Assembly: GCF_018332655.1 (NCBI RefSeq) | Contig: NZ_BOQL01000024.1 | Coordinates: 111,199 to 175,198 of the forward strand | Length of the DNA: 64,000 bases | Direction of reading: 5' to 3' | Origin: Actinoplanes auranticolor | GTDB lineage: Bacteria; Actinomycetota; Actinomycetes; Mycobacteriales; Micromonosporaceae | Shown here: positions 43,296 to 51,630 of the stretch, piece after piece | How positions within the stretch are numbered: the stretch's first letter is position 1 | Layout of the letters: each line of letters starts with the position of its first letter | The notes under the pieces: generated by a model | What the model saw: the letters and a program-made list of their open reading frames with translations, nothing else | What the model was told of the DNA's origin: nothing | Databases searched by the model: none | Made by a program: the position numbers and the translations under genes

Positions 43296-44013
43296 GGTAG
43301 GCCCCCAACACGCGCTCGTCGGTGCGGATCAGCGACGGCGGGCCCTCGGCGATCGGGCGGCCGCGGTCGAAGACCACGATGTGGTCGCTGATGCTCATCA
43401 CCAGGTCCATGTTGTGCTCGACGATCACGAAGGTGCGGCCCTCGGCGTTGAGGTCGCGCACCAGGGTGCCGATGCGGTCGAGCAGTGCCGGGTTGACGCC
43501 GCCGGCCGGCTCATCGAGCAGCACGGTGGCCGGCTCGCCCATCAGCACCCCGGCCAGCTCCAGCAGCTTCTGCTGGCCCCAGGACATGTTGCGGGCCTCG
43601 ATGTCGATCAGGTGCTCGATGCCCAGCCGGGTCAGCCAGCCGCGGGCCCGGTCGACCTCGGCGCGGTGCCGCGCGCCGCGCAGCCCGCCGCTCACCCCGC
43701 CCGGGCGTACGGCGGCCAGCACGTTGTCCAGCGCCGTCATCCGGGGGAACACCCGGCAGAGCTGGAACGTACGGCCCACCCCGGCCCGGGCGATCGCGTG
43801 CGGCGCCTTGCGGGTGATGTCGGTGCCGCCGTACGTGACCGTGCCGCTGTCGGCCCGGATCATCCCGGTGACGCAGTTGAAGTAGGTGGTCTTGCCGGAA
43901 CCGTTGGGCCCGATGAGCGCGTTGATCCGGCCCTCGCGGAAGGTCACCGTGGCACCGTCGAGCGCCACCACTCCCCCGAACGCCTTGCGCAGGTCCACCG
44001 TCGCGAGGCTCAC
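43285..44013 (-). CDS. livG: HAAT-family ABC transporter ATPase LivG-like
   Basis: A 242-residue ATPase with Walker A GPNGSGKTT, the LivG-specific GVGRTFQLCRVFPRMTALDNVL, signature MSWGQQKLLELAG, Walker B TVLLDEPAGGVNP and VIVEHNMDLVMSISDHI. The signature has MSWGQQ in place of LSYGQQ, a mild variation. It starts at GTG 44013, sharing GTGA with livM, so its translation is coupled to the permease. The VEHNMDLV motif is the one that separates LivG from LivF. Confidence 0.9.
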   Translation of the reverse strand: MSLATVDLRKAFGGVVALDGATVTFREGRINALIGPNGSGKTTYFNCVTGMIRADSGTVTYGGTDITRKAPHAIARAGVGRTFQLCRVFPRMTALDNVLAAVRPGGVSGGLRGARHRAEVDRARGWLTRLGIEHLIDIEARNMSWGQQKLLELAGVLMGEPATVLLDEPAGGVNPALLDRIGTLVRDLNAEGRTFVIVEHNMDLVMSISDHIVVFDRGRPIAEGPPSLIRTDERVLGAYLGS

Positions 44014-45035
44014 TTGGCCACCTCCGCCCGTTGCCGTTCGGTCTGCAGGTCGGCCGCGCTGACCTCGCGGATCGAGCTCTGTGGCGACTTGCGCAGGCGC
44101 TGCCACAGGCCGGTGATCGCGGGGAGCACGCCGTCGGGCATGAACATCACGACCAGCCCCAGTAGCACACCGGTGGCGACCAGGTGCAGCGGGGTGTTGC
44201 CGAACTGGCCCTTGAAGTACTCCAGCGCGGTGCCCACGATCAGCGCGCCGGCCAGCGGGCCGAACAGGTTGCGCACGCCGCCGAGCAGCGCCATCAGCAC
44301 CAGGTAGGAGCCGGTGAGGATGGAGAACTGGAAGACCGGGTCGAGGTCGCCGAACCACAACGCGTAGAGGCCGCCGGCCAGCGCGGTGAAGCCGGCCGAC
44401 ACCACGAAGACGATCAGCTTGTACGTGAACGTCGGGGTGCCCAGCGCCTCGGCCTTGTCCTCGTCCTCGCGGATGGCCTTCAGGCCCAGGCCGAAGCGGG
44501 AGCGGTCGATGACCCACCAGGCCAGCAGGGCGAGCGCCAGCAGGCCGGCGAACAGGTAGTAGAAGACCCGGTGGTGTTCCGGGCGCAGCAGGTCCGGGAA
44601 GGGCCGGGGCACGACCAGTCCCCGCGAGCCGCCGGTCACCGAGGACCAGCTCTGGAACACCAGCAGCAGGATCAGCACCAGGGCGATCGAGACGATGACG
44701 AAGGACGCACCGCGTACCCGCAGCGCGGCCAGGCCGATCGGCACCGCCAGGGCCGCGACCGCCAGCGCGGCCACCGCCAGGGCCACGAAGCTGGGCAGTC
44801 CCGCCTTGGTGACCAGCAGCGCGGTGCCGTAGCCGCCGAGGCCGGCCAGCGCGCCGTGCCCGAGCGAGATGTAGCCGGTGAAGCCGCCGACGAAGTTCCA
44901 CGAGGTGGCCAGCACCGCGTAGTTCAGCACCACGATGCCGGCCGACAGGATGTACGGATTCGGGGCCAGGCCGGGGAACGACAGGACCGCCGCGGCCAGC
45001 ACGACCAGCCCGACCGCTCTAGAAACGCTGAGCAA
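44010..45035 (-). CDS. livM: HAAT-family ABC transporter permease LivM-like
   Basis: A 341-residue membrane permease with about nine hydrophobic segments. Family motifs include NFVGGFTGYISLGHGALAGLGGYG near the N-terminus and the coupling-helix region GLGLKAIREDEDKAEALG that contacts the ATPases. It ends with a hydrophilic tail of about 35 residues. TTG 45035 is the start, supported by GGAGG 5 bases upstream inside the end of livH (17-base overlap). Confidence 0.9.
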   Translation of the reverse strand: MLSVSRAVGLVVLAAAVLSFPGLAPNPYILSAGIVVLNYAVLATSWNFVGGFTGYISLGHGALAGLGGYGTALLVTKAGLPSFVALAVAALAVAALAVPIGLAALRVRGASFVIVSIALVLILLLVFQSWSSVTGGSRGLVVPRPFPDLLRPEHHRVFYYLFAGLLALALLAWWVIDRSRFGLGLKAIREDEDKAEALGTPTFTYKLIVFVVSAGFTALAGGLYALWFGDLDPVFQFSILTGSYLVLMALLGGVRNLFGPLAGALIVGTALEYFKGQFGNTPLHLVATGVLLGLVVMFMPDGVLPAITGLWQRLRKSPQSSIREVSAADLQTERQRAEVAK

Positions 45036-45906
45036 GGCGACCTCCGAAGAATCCCTGCGGCCGGAACGCCAGCGTGGCGAAGAGCGCCAGGTAGAAGATG
45101 GTCTGCGCCCAGGTGGTGCCGAGCGGGATCTGCAGCAGGCTCTGGATCAGCCCGAGCAGCACCGCGGCGGCCGCCGCCCCGGGCACGCTGCCGAGCCCGC
45201 CGACCACGATGATGGCCATCAGCGGGCCGATCCAGTGCCAGTGCAGCGACGGGTAGATGGTGGTGTCCAGCGACAGCGCCGTGCCGCCGATCGCGGCCGT
45301 GGCCAGCCCGAGCCCGAAGCCGTAGCCGGCCACCCGCTCGGTGTCGATGCCGACCAGCCGGGCCGCGTCGCGGTGCTGGATGGTGGCCCGCAGCGCCCAC
45401 CCGAAGGTGGTCTTCTTCATCAGCAGGTACAGCGCGGCGAGCGCGAGCACGGCCAGCCCGAAGGCGATCAGCTTGACCACCGCGATCCGTGCGCCGAACA
45501 CCTGCAGGCCGGCCGAGCCGTAGCCGAGCTGGATGCGGCGCTGGGTGCCGGTGAACGCGTACCCGAGCAGTCCCTCGATGATCAGCGCGACGGCGAAGGT
45601 CAGCAGCACCGACATCATGGTCAGCGTGATCGCCCGCAGCCGCGACAGCAGCCCCCGCTGCAGGAGCACGCCGGCGCCGAAGAACAGCGGCACGGTCACG
45701 ATCATCGAGAGCAGCGGGTCGATGCCCAGCCGGGTGTGCGTCCACCAGGCAAGGTACGCGGCCAGGATCAGGAACGCCGAGTGCGCGATCATGACCACCC
45801 GCATGATGCCGAAGTAGAGCGTGAGCCCGGCCGCCAGCAGGGCGTAGAGCCCGCCGAGCAGCAGACCCAGGATCACACTCTGGAACAGCAGGGCGCCGGA
45901 GGGCAT
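45019..45906 (-). CDS. livH: HAAT-family ABC transporter permease LivH-like
   Basis: A 295-residue membrane permease with about eight hydrophobic segments. The N-terminal block ILGLLLGGLYALLAAGLTL and the motif GWALRATIQHRDAARLVGIDTERV, the ATPase-coupling loop, are typical of LivH proteins, as is the conserved GGLGSVPGAA near the end. ATG 45906 follows the binding-protein gene by 7 bases. It forms the translocation pore with LivM. Confidence 0.9.
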   Translation of the reverse strand: MPSGALLFQSVILGLLLGGLYALLAAGLTLYFGIMRVVMIAHSAFLILAAYLAWWTHTRLGIDPLLSMIVTVPLFFGAGVLLQRGLLSRLRAITLTMMSVLLTFAVALIIEGLLGYAFTGTQRRIQLGYGSAGLQVFGARIAVVKLIAFGLAVLALAALYLLMKKTTFGWALRATIQHRDAARLVGIDTERVAGYGFGLGLATAAIGGTALSLDTTIYPSLHWHWIGPLMAIIVVGGLGSVPGAAAAAVLLGLIQSLLQIPLGTTWAQTIFYLALFATLAFRPQGFFGGRLAQRF

Positions 45907-45913
45907 GAGCGCC

Positions 45914-47140
45914 TCACCAGGCCGGCTTGGGGTAGACGAACTCGGCTTCCTTGACCGCCTCCGGCAGCACGATCCTGATCCTGCCGCCGACCCACTGCTG
46001 GATCATGTGCGCACCCTGCGGCTTGCCGGTCTGGTCCCAGCTCAGCGGCCCGACCACGGTCTCCACCTTGTTGCCGTGCACCCAGTCGACCAGCTTCTTC
46101 TGGCAGTCACCCTGCTCGGCGCAGCCCACGGCGGTCACCGCGGCCGCGACGACCTGCCCGGTCGTGTACGCGTTGGCCTGGTCCTCGTCGGGCGCCTTGC
46201 CGAACTGCGCGGTGAACTTCTCGACGAACTCCTTGTTGCTCGGGTACGGCGCGTCCGGGCTGTACCCGGTCGGCGAGAGCACGCCCTCGGTCTTGTTGCC
46301 GATCGCCTTGGCGAACTCGGGGTTGGTCGGCGCCCCGGAGAAGGCCGCGAGCTTCGGCTGGTAGTTCAGCTGTTGCAGGGCGACGATCAGGTTGACGCCG
46401 TCCTGGTACTGCGAGCCGCCCACCAGCATGTCCGCCTTGGACGAGGCGATCTTGGCGGCGATGCTGCTGAAGTCGGTGGTGTTCGGCGGATAGACCTCGT
46501 TGACGACGGTCTTGATCCCGGCCGCCTCCAGCTTGTCCTTGAGGCCGTACGCCGTGCCCTGCGCGAACGGGTCGTCCATGGCCGCGTAGGCCACCGTCTT
46601 CGGCCGCTTGTCGGCCGGCAGCGCCAGCAGGTATTCGGCCAGGTGGTTGTAGTGGTCGTTCGCCACCGCCGGGGCCGCGTAGAACAGGTTCTTGAAACCC
46701 TGGGAGAAGACCTCCTTGGCCGCGCCGGCCGGCTCGACGAAGAGCATGCCGTACTCCTCCGCGACCCGGGCCGCGGGCACCACGAGGCGGGTGGAGAACG
46801 GGCCGACCACGAGGTCGGCCTCGTCGCTGCCGATCAGCTGCTCGTAGTCGGCGACGACCCGGTCCGCGTTGGACTGGTCGTCCAGGATCTTCAGCTGGAT
46901 CTGGCGCCCGAGCAGGCCGCCCTTGTCGTTGGTGATCTTGGCCCAGGCCTCGTAGCCCTGCTGCACGCCCTTGCCCGGCTCGGAGAAGTCGCCGGTCAGG
47001 GGCAGTGAGATGCCCACCAGGATGGGGTCGTCGGTGGCGGTGGAACCGCCGTCGCCGTCGCCGCTGCACGCGCCGAGGGCGAGGATCGTGGTCGCGCCAA
47101 GGGCCGTGGCCCAACGTGTACGCCGTAGTGATGAACGCAT
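45914..47140 (-). CDS. livJ: HAAT-family substrate-binding lipoprotein LivJ-like
   Basis: A 408-residue extracytoplasmic binding protein. The lipobox LALGACSG gives lipid anchoring at Cys25. The mature part is a two-lobed Peripla_BP_6 fold, starting ILVGISLPLTGDFSEPGKGVQQGYEAW and containing ADLVVGPFSTRLVVPAA and PPNTTDFSSIAAKIASSKADMLVGG. The ligand is not predictable; this family binds amino acids, amides, urea, aromatics and some sugars or cyclitols. It is the first gene of a seven-gene operon. The twin AAGCGCTT palindromes 25-50 bases upstream predict control by the LacI regulator transcribed in the other direction. Confidence 0.9.
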   Translation of the reverse strand: MRSSLRRTRWATALGATTILALGACSGDGDGGSTATDDPILVGISLPLTGDFSEPGKGVQQGYEAWAKITNDKGGLLGRQIQLKILDDQSNADRVVADYEQLIGSDEADLVVGPFSTRLVVPAARVAEEYGMLFVEPAGAAKEVFSQGFKNLFYAAPAVANDHYNHLAEYLLALPADKRPKTVAYAAMDDPFAQGTAYGLKDKLEAAGIKTVVNEVYPPNTTDFSSIAAKIASSKADMLVGGSQYQDGVNLIVALQQLNYQPKLAAFSGAPTNPEFAKAIGNKTEGVLSPTGYSPDAPYPSNKEFVEKFTAQFGKAPDEDQANAYTTGQVVAAAVTAVGCAEQGDCQKKLVDWVHGNKVETVVGPLSWDQTGKPQGAHMIQQWVGGRIRIVLPEAVKEAEFVYPKPAW

Positions 47141-47164
47141 CCTCGGAAGCTCCTTTGCCCCGGA

Positions 47165-47190
47165 CGTAAGCGCTTGCGAAAGCGCTTACG
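47165..47190. promoter_or_regulatory. Twin LacI-type operator between livJ and the first lacI-type gene
   Basis: Two 11-base arms, CGTAAGCGCTT (47165-47175) and AAGCGCTTACG (47180-47190), are perfect inverted copies with 4 bases between. Each contains its own palindrome AAGCGCTT (47168-47175 and 47180-47187, centres 12 bases apart), the usual LacI-family core. The same core stands before the second LacI gene at 52799. Confidence 0.8.
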
Positions 47191-47290
47191 TAGCCTAGGG
47201 TGTGGTTCACGTCACTGGCAATAGCGGCGTAACCTCAGCTTCACCGTCGGTGATCAACTACGTGTGACCGTTTCCGTGGAGAGTGGACGG

Positions 47291-48325
47291 ATGCCCAAGC
47301 CCGGTCCGAGGCTGCGCCTCGTCGACGTCGCCGAACGTGCCGGTGTCTCGCTGGCCACCGCCTCCCGGGCCCTGGCCGGCCGCGACGGGGTCAGCGAGGA
47401 AGTGGCCAACCGGATCCGGCAGATCTCGCGCGAGCTGGGCTACGTGGCCAACCCGTACGCCCGGACCCTGGCCGGCGGGGCCAGCTCCACCGTGGGCCTG
47501 GTCGTGCACCAGGTGGACGACCCGTACTTCTCCGAGATCGCCGGCGGGGTCATCCAGGTCGCCGACGAGCAGAGCCTGCTGGTGCAGATCTGCCACTCCG
47601 GCCGCGACCCCGGCCACGAGCTGCGCCAGATCCGCAACCTGATCGCCCAGCGGGTCGGCATCATCATCGTGGCCGGCTCGGGCTACGACGACCCGCGCAT
47701 CGAGGCGGAGGCCAAGGCCGACCTGTCGGCGTTCCAGAGTCTCGGCGGCCGGGTCGCGGTCATCGGCCGGCACTCGCTGGGCGTCGACGCCGTGCTGCCC
47801 GACAACGAGGCCGGCGGCCGCGCGCTCGGCGACCACCTGGTCGGGCTCGGCCACCGCCGGATCGCGGTGGCCGCGGGCACCCCGGGCCTGACCACGGTGG
47901 CCGACCGGCTCGCCGGGGTGGCGGCGGGACTGCGCGCGCACGGGCTCTCCCTGGCCGGCCTGCCGGTCGTACACACCGACTTCACCCGCGACGGCGGCCG
48001 GGCCGCAGCCGACCGGATCATCGACGAGCACCCGAACACCACGGCGATCGTGGCCCTCAACGACGCGATGGCGATGGGCGTGCTGTCCACGCTGCGCGCC
48101 CGCCGGATCCGGGTGCCGGAGCAGATGTCCGTGGTGGGCTTCGACGACGTGTCGGTGGCGGCGGACCTGGCGCCGAGCCTGACCACGGTCCGGCTGCCGA
48201 TGACGGACATGGGGCGGATGGCGCTGGACCTGGCCCTCAAGCCCCGGTCGGCCCGGCCCCGGCGGCGCCCCACCGGCCATCAGCTGATCGTCCGCGACTC
48301 GACCGGGCCGGCACCCACCCGCTGA
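47291..48325 (+). CDS. LacI-family transcriptional regulator (HAAT operon)
   Basis: A 344-residue repressor. The N-terminal helix-turn-helix and hinge (LRLVDVAERAGVSLATASRAL, residues about 8-60, with SRELGYVANPYARTLAGG) are followed by a periplasmic-binding-like sensor (VGLVVHQVDDPYFSEIAGGV, GGRVAVIGRHSLGVDAVLPDN, IVALNDAMAMGVL and VVGFDDVSVA). ATG 47291 is preferred over GTG 47264 because GGAGAG at 47278-47283 is 7 bases upstream. It is divergent from livJ with the twin operator between them. It is clearly paralogous to the second LacI at 52884, sharing AGSGY, GGRV-VIGRH and the sensor layout. Confidence 0.92.
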   Translation: MPKPGPRLRLVDVAERAGVSLATASRALAGRDGVSEEVANRIRQISRELGYVANPYARTLAGGASSTVGLVVHQVDDPYFSEIAGGVIQVADEQSLLVQICHSGRDPGHELRQIRNLIAQRVGIIIVAGSGYDDPRIEAEAKADLSAFQSLGGRVAVIGRHSLGVDAVLPDNEAGGRALGDHLVGLGHRRIAVAAGTPGLTTVADRLAGVAAGLRAHGLSLAGLPVVHTDFTRDGGRAAADRIIDEHPNTTAIVALNDAMAMGVLSTLRARRIRVPEQMSVVGFDDVSVAADLAPSLTTVRLPMTDMGRMALDLALKPRSARPRRRPTGHQLIVRDSTGPAPTR

Positions 48326-48541
48326 CTACGCGGCCGGGGCGACCTCGCGCCGGGCCCGGACGAATCCCCGCACGGCCTGGAAGACCGTGAGGTAGCCGTA
48401 GCCCTGCACGGTGGTGGCGATCCACCACCTCGGGCTGCTCCAGTGCCAGCCCCGGACCAGCTCGAAGTCCACCAGCCACCACCCGGCCACGACGGCGGCC
48501 AGACCCACGACACCGCGTACCACTGCTCCCGTTGTGCTCAT
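48326..48541 (-). CDS. Small membrane protein, unknown function
   Basis: A 71-residue protein with two hydrophobic segments (GVVGLAAVVAGWWLVDFEL and WWIATTVQGYGYLTVFQAV) and a basic end (RGFVRARREVAPAA). Both termini are probably cytoplasmic. It is convergent with the first LacI gene, with its stop directly abutting the LacI stop. I recognise no family. Coding bias and an ATG start support it, but the short length leaves some doubt. Confidence 0.55.
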   Translation of the reverse strand: MSTTGAVVRGVVGLAAVVAGWWLVDFELVRGWHWSSPRWWIATTVQGYGYLTVFQAVRGFVRARREVAPAA

Positions 48542-48666
48542 GGGAACGACGCTATCGACGACGCGGCCCCGGCCTCTTCCCTCTCGCGACCGGAACCGGC
48601 TATGCCTCAGGCACTAGGTGGGCCGGCTTCGACGAAAGCCGGGCCTCGCCGAGGACAATGGCTTCC

Positions 48667-49164
48667 ATGAACGCCAGCGATGACGGCACGATGACGGCGG
48701 ACGGCCGCTACCTCGTCGTCTCCGGCCGCCGGCGGCAGGCCGCCGACCCCGCCATCCCCGAGCCGCTCCGCCGGGAACTGGTGAGCGAGTTGACGGCAGC
48801 CCGTCGGCTCCTCGGCGACGACCCGGACGCGGCCCGCCCCCGGGTGCGGGATGCCGAGGTGGCGCTGGCCGAACGAGGCGATCCCTGGTGGGAACCGACG
48901 CCCGACGGCCGGCGTGCGCGGCTGGCTGCCGCAATGCGCGCACTGTTGCGGCACCGCCGCCCCGATGCGACCATCTGCCCCAGCGATGCGGCCCGGGCCG
49001 TTGGCGGGGCGGAGTGGCGTGACCTGATGGGCACCGCGCGGGAGGTGGCCGCCGAGCTGGCCACAGCGGGAATCATCGCCGTTCGCCAGCACGGCGCCGA
49101 CGTCGACGTGGCGACCGCGGCCGGGCCTGTCCGCCTGGCCCGGGGGCCTGACTGGTCAGGCTGA
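48667..49164 (+). CDS. DUF3253 family protein
   Basis: A 165-residue soluble protein. The C-terminal part has the DUF3253 pattern ATICPSDAARAVGGAEWRDLMGTAREVAAELATAGIIAVRQ with VDVATAAGPVRLARG, which looks like a winged-helix fold. The N-terminal part (DGRYLVVSGRRRQAADPAIP and ARPRVRDAEVALAERGDPWWEP) is the module often fused to it. Its function is unknown. GAGGA at 48651-48655 stands before two candidate ATGs, at 48658 (too close) and 48667 (11 bases); the latter is used. It converges on the glyoxalase-like gene. Confidence 0.8.
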   Translation: MNASDDGTMTADGRYLVVSGRRRQAADPAIPEPLRRELVSELTAARRLLGDDPDAARPRVRDAEVALAERGDPWWEPTPDGRRARLAAAMRALLRHRRPDATICPSDAARAVGGAEWRDLMGTAREVAAELATAGIIAVRQHGADVDVATAAGPVRLARGPDWSG

Positions 49165-49173
49165 CCGTCGCGG

Positions 49174-49575
49174 TCAGGACGGCTGCGGCAGGTGCTGCGC
49201 GATCTCCCACATGGTGCCGGCCGGGTCGGCGAAGGCGGCGGTCCGGCGGCCCCACGGGCGGTCGACCGGGCCGTTGAGGATGGTGACACCGTGCTGCTGG
49301 AGCTCCTCGCATACGGCGTCGGCATCATCGACCTGGATGGTGATCAGCAGGCGGGCGCCGTTCTCCGGGGTGCCCACCGGCTGCGGCTCGATGAGCGTTC
49401 CGGCCCGGTCGGCGCGGAGGACATTGATCATCAGGTTGTCCAGCCGGACCACGGCCGACGCCTCGTCCGCGTAGACGACCTCGAGCCCGAAGACGTTCTC
49501 GTAGAACGCCCGCGTGGCGGCGAGATCCTCGGCGAACACCGTGATGACCTCGATCTTGCTCAGTCCCTTGATCAC
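49174..49575 (-). CDS. VOC-family (glyoxalase/bleomycin resistance-like) protein
   Basis: A 133-residue vicinal-oxygen-chelate protein with two beta-alpha-beta-beta-beta units. The first unit is IEVITVFAEDLAATRAFYENVFGLEVVY and the second has LLITIQVDDADAVCEELQQHGV and AAFADPAGTMWEIAQHL. A Glu in MWEIAQ is a usual metal ligand; the first-half ligand is not obvious. GTG 49575 is chosen because AAGGAA is 8 bases upstream. It may detoxify or isomerise a small metabolite, or simply bind a ligand. No clear partner is near. Confidence 0.8.
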   Translation of the reverse strand: MIKGLSKIEVITVFAEDLAATRAFYENVFGLEVVYADEASAVVRLDNLMINVLRADRAGTLIEPQPVGTPENGARLLITIQVDDADAVCEELQQHGVTILNGPVDRPWGRRTAAFADPAGTMWEIAQHLPQPS

Positions 49576-49675
49576 GCGCCAGTTCCTTCTCCCCCGATCG
49601 ATCACGCGGCGCCTGCCGCCTGGCGGGACAGTAGCGGAACCCGGGCGTCCCGGCCGCCCCGCCGGAGGCCGGCTG

Positions 49676-50479
49676 CTACTCGACGTGCTCCCGGTAGCGT
49701 TCCAGGGTCTCGGTGAGGACCTCCCGGCCCGGACGGGACCAGACGTCCTCGGCGAAGACCTCCACCTCGACCGGTCCCGCGTACCCCGCCGCGTCCACCG
49801 CCTCCCGGAAACGGCGCAGCTCCACGCAGCCCGTACCGGGCAGCCCCCGGCCCAGCAGCACGCCGGCCGGCAGCGGCGTCACCCAGTCGGCCACCTGGAA
49901 ACAGGCGATCCGCTGCTCGCGGCCGGCCCGGGCGATCAGCTCCCACACCGCGTCGTCCCACCACAGGTGGTACGTGTCCACCACGACCCCGACCGCCTCC
50001 GCCGGGTACGGCCCCGCCAGGTCCAGCGCCTGCCCGAGGGTGGACACGACGCAGCGGTCGGAGGCGTACATCGGGTGCAGCGGCTCGATCGCCAGCTGCA
50101 CGCCCGCGTCCAGCGCGTACGGGACCAGCGTGCCGATCGCCTCGCCAACGTGGGCCCGGGCCGCGTCGATGTCCCGGCTGTCCTCGGGCAGGCCACCGGA
50201 GACCAGCACCAGCGCCGGGGCGCCCAGGGTGGCCGCCTCGTCGATCGCGCGCTTGTTCTCGTCCTGCCAGCCGTCCTGCTGGAAGAAGCCGCCCCGGCAC
50301 AGCGACGTGACGGCCAGCCCGGCGTCGCGGACCAGCGCCGCCGCCTTCTCGACGCCGTACGCCTGGACGTCCTCGCGCCACAGGCCGACGCCGGTCACGC
50401 CGGCCTCGACGCAGCCGGCGACCAGGTCGGGAAGCGGCCAGTGCTTGGTCGTCGCCTGGTTCAGGGAGAAGCGCTTCAC
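49676..50479 (-). CDS. Sugar phosphate isomerase/epimerase (xylose isomerase-like TIM barrel)
   Basis: A 267-residue AP-endonuclease-2-fold TIM barrel. Metal-site blocks are AIEPLHPMYASDRCVV (Glu), VGVVVDTYHLWWDD (Asp, His), IACFQVADWVTP (Gln/Asp) and VEVEVFAEDVW (terminal Glu). Enzymes of this type isomerise or epimerise keto-sugars and inososes with a divalent metal. It is the third gene of an operon, with ATGA overlap to the DUF993 gene. The trio of oxidoreductase, DUF993 protein and this isomerase suggests oxidation of a sugar or cyclitol followed by rearrangement and cleavage. Confidence 0.85.
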   Translation of the reverse strand: MKRFSLNQATTKHWPLPDLVAGCVEAGVTGVGLWREDVQAYGVEKAAALVRDAGLAVTSLCRGGFFQQDGWQDENKRAIDEAATLGAPALVLVSGGLPEDSRDIDAARAHVGEAIGTLVPYALDAGVQLAIEPLHPMYASDRCVVSTLGQALDLAGPYPAEAVGVVVDTYHLWWDDAVWELIARAGREQRIACFQVADWVTPLPAGVLLGRGLPGTGCVELRRFREAVDAAGYAGPVEVEVFAEDVWSRPGREVLTETLERYREHVE

Positions 50480-51630
50480 GGCTGCGCCACCCCCACGGTC
50501 GTGAGCCAGGCCCGGGCCCGGTGGGCCGCGAGGTCAGCGTCGGGCAGCAGCCCGGCGGCATCGGCCAGCCGCAGCAGCTGCGCCAGGTGCCGCGGGGAGC
50601 GACCGCTCTGCACGCCACCGACCATCGTGAAGTGGTCCTGGTGGCCGGCCAGCCAGGACAGGAACACGATGCCCGTTTTGTAGTACCAGGTCGGGGTCTC
50701 GAAGAGGTGCCGGGACAGGGTCACGGTCGGGGCCAGGATGCGGTCGTAGAGCTCGAGGTCGCCCGCGTCCAGGGCCCGCAGCGCCGCCGCGGCCGGGGGT
50801 GCGATCGCGGCGAAGACACCCAGCAGCGCCTCGGAGTGGCCCTGCTCGTCGCCGCGGATCAGCACCGGGTAGTTGAAGTCGTCGCCGGTGTAGAGGCGTA
50901 CGCCGGCCGGGAGCCGCCGCCGCATCGCCACCTCGAAGTCCTCGTCCAGCAGCGACAGTTTGATCCCGTCGACCTTGCCGGGGTGCGCGGCGATCAGCTC
51001 GGCCACCGTGTCGGCGGCCCGGCCCTGCTCGCCGGCTCCCCAGTAGCCGGCGAGCAGGGGGTCGAAGGCCGGGCCGAGCCAGTGCAGCACCACCGGCTGG
51101 TCGGAGTCGTCGATCAGCTGGCCGTAGACGTCCAGGTATTCCTGGGCCGTCCGGGCCGCGGCGGCCAGGTGCCGGCTGCACATCAGCACCGGGACGGCGC
51201 CGGCTTCCTGCACGTCGGCCAGCTGTTCGCCGTACGCCTTGCGGATCTCGTCCAGGGTGGCCGGGCCGGGCGCGAGCTGGTCGGTGGCGACACCGGCGAC
51301 GACCGTGCCGCCCACCGCCGCCGCCTCGCGGGCCGAGCGGCGGATCAGCTCGCGGGCCGCCGGATAGTCCAGGCCCATGCCGCGCTGCGCGGTGTCCATC
51401 GCCTCGGCCACGCCGAAGCCGTGCGCCCAGAGGTGCCGCCGGAAGGCCAGCGTGGCGTCCCAGTCCACCGCGGGCGGTGCACCCGGCACGTTCTCGGCGG
51501 CGGGATCGGCCACGACGTGGGCGGCGGCGTAGGCAACCCGGCTGGTGAACGGCGCCCCGGGCGTGGCCCACTCGGCGCCCGCGCCGGACAGGGTCAGCGG
51601 CCCGTCCGGCAAGTGCAGCAACCGGGTCAC
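50476..51630 (-). CDS. DUF993 family protein (dihydrodipicolinate synthase-like barrel)
   Basis: A 384-residue cytosolic protein of the DUF993 family, a divergent relative of class I aldolases/DHDPS. Typical segments are WDATLAFRRHLWAHGFGVAEAMDTAQRGMGLDYPAARELIRRS, PVLMCSRHLAAAARTAQEY, QPVVLHWLGPAFDP and KVDGIKLSLLDEDFE in family terms. The Lys in GIKLSLLDE is at the DHDPS Schiff-base strand, so aldol or retro-aldol chemistry is plausible but unproven. It starts at GTG 51630, coupled to the Gfo/Idh gene by GTGA, and overlaps the isomerase gene. The reaction is unknown. Confidence 0.82.
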   Translation of the reverse strand: MTRLLHLPDGPLTLSGAGAEWATPGAPFTSRVAYAAAHVVADPAAENVPGAPPAVDWDATLAFRRHLWAHGFGVAEAMDTAQRGMGLDYPAARELIRRSAREAAAVGGTVVAGVATDQLAPGPATLDEIRKAYGEQLADVQEAGAVPVLMCSRHLAAAARTAQEYLDVYGQLIDDSDQPVVLHWLGPAFDPLLAGYWGAGEQGRAADTVAELIAAHPGKVDGIKLSLLDEDFEVAMRRRLPAGVRLYTGDDFNYPVLIRGDEQGHSEALLGVFAAIAPPAAAALRALDAGDLELYDRILAPTVTLSRHLFETPTWYYKTGIVFLSWLAGHQDHFTMVGGVQSGRSPRHLAQLLRLADAAGLLPDADLAAHRARAWLTTVGVAQP

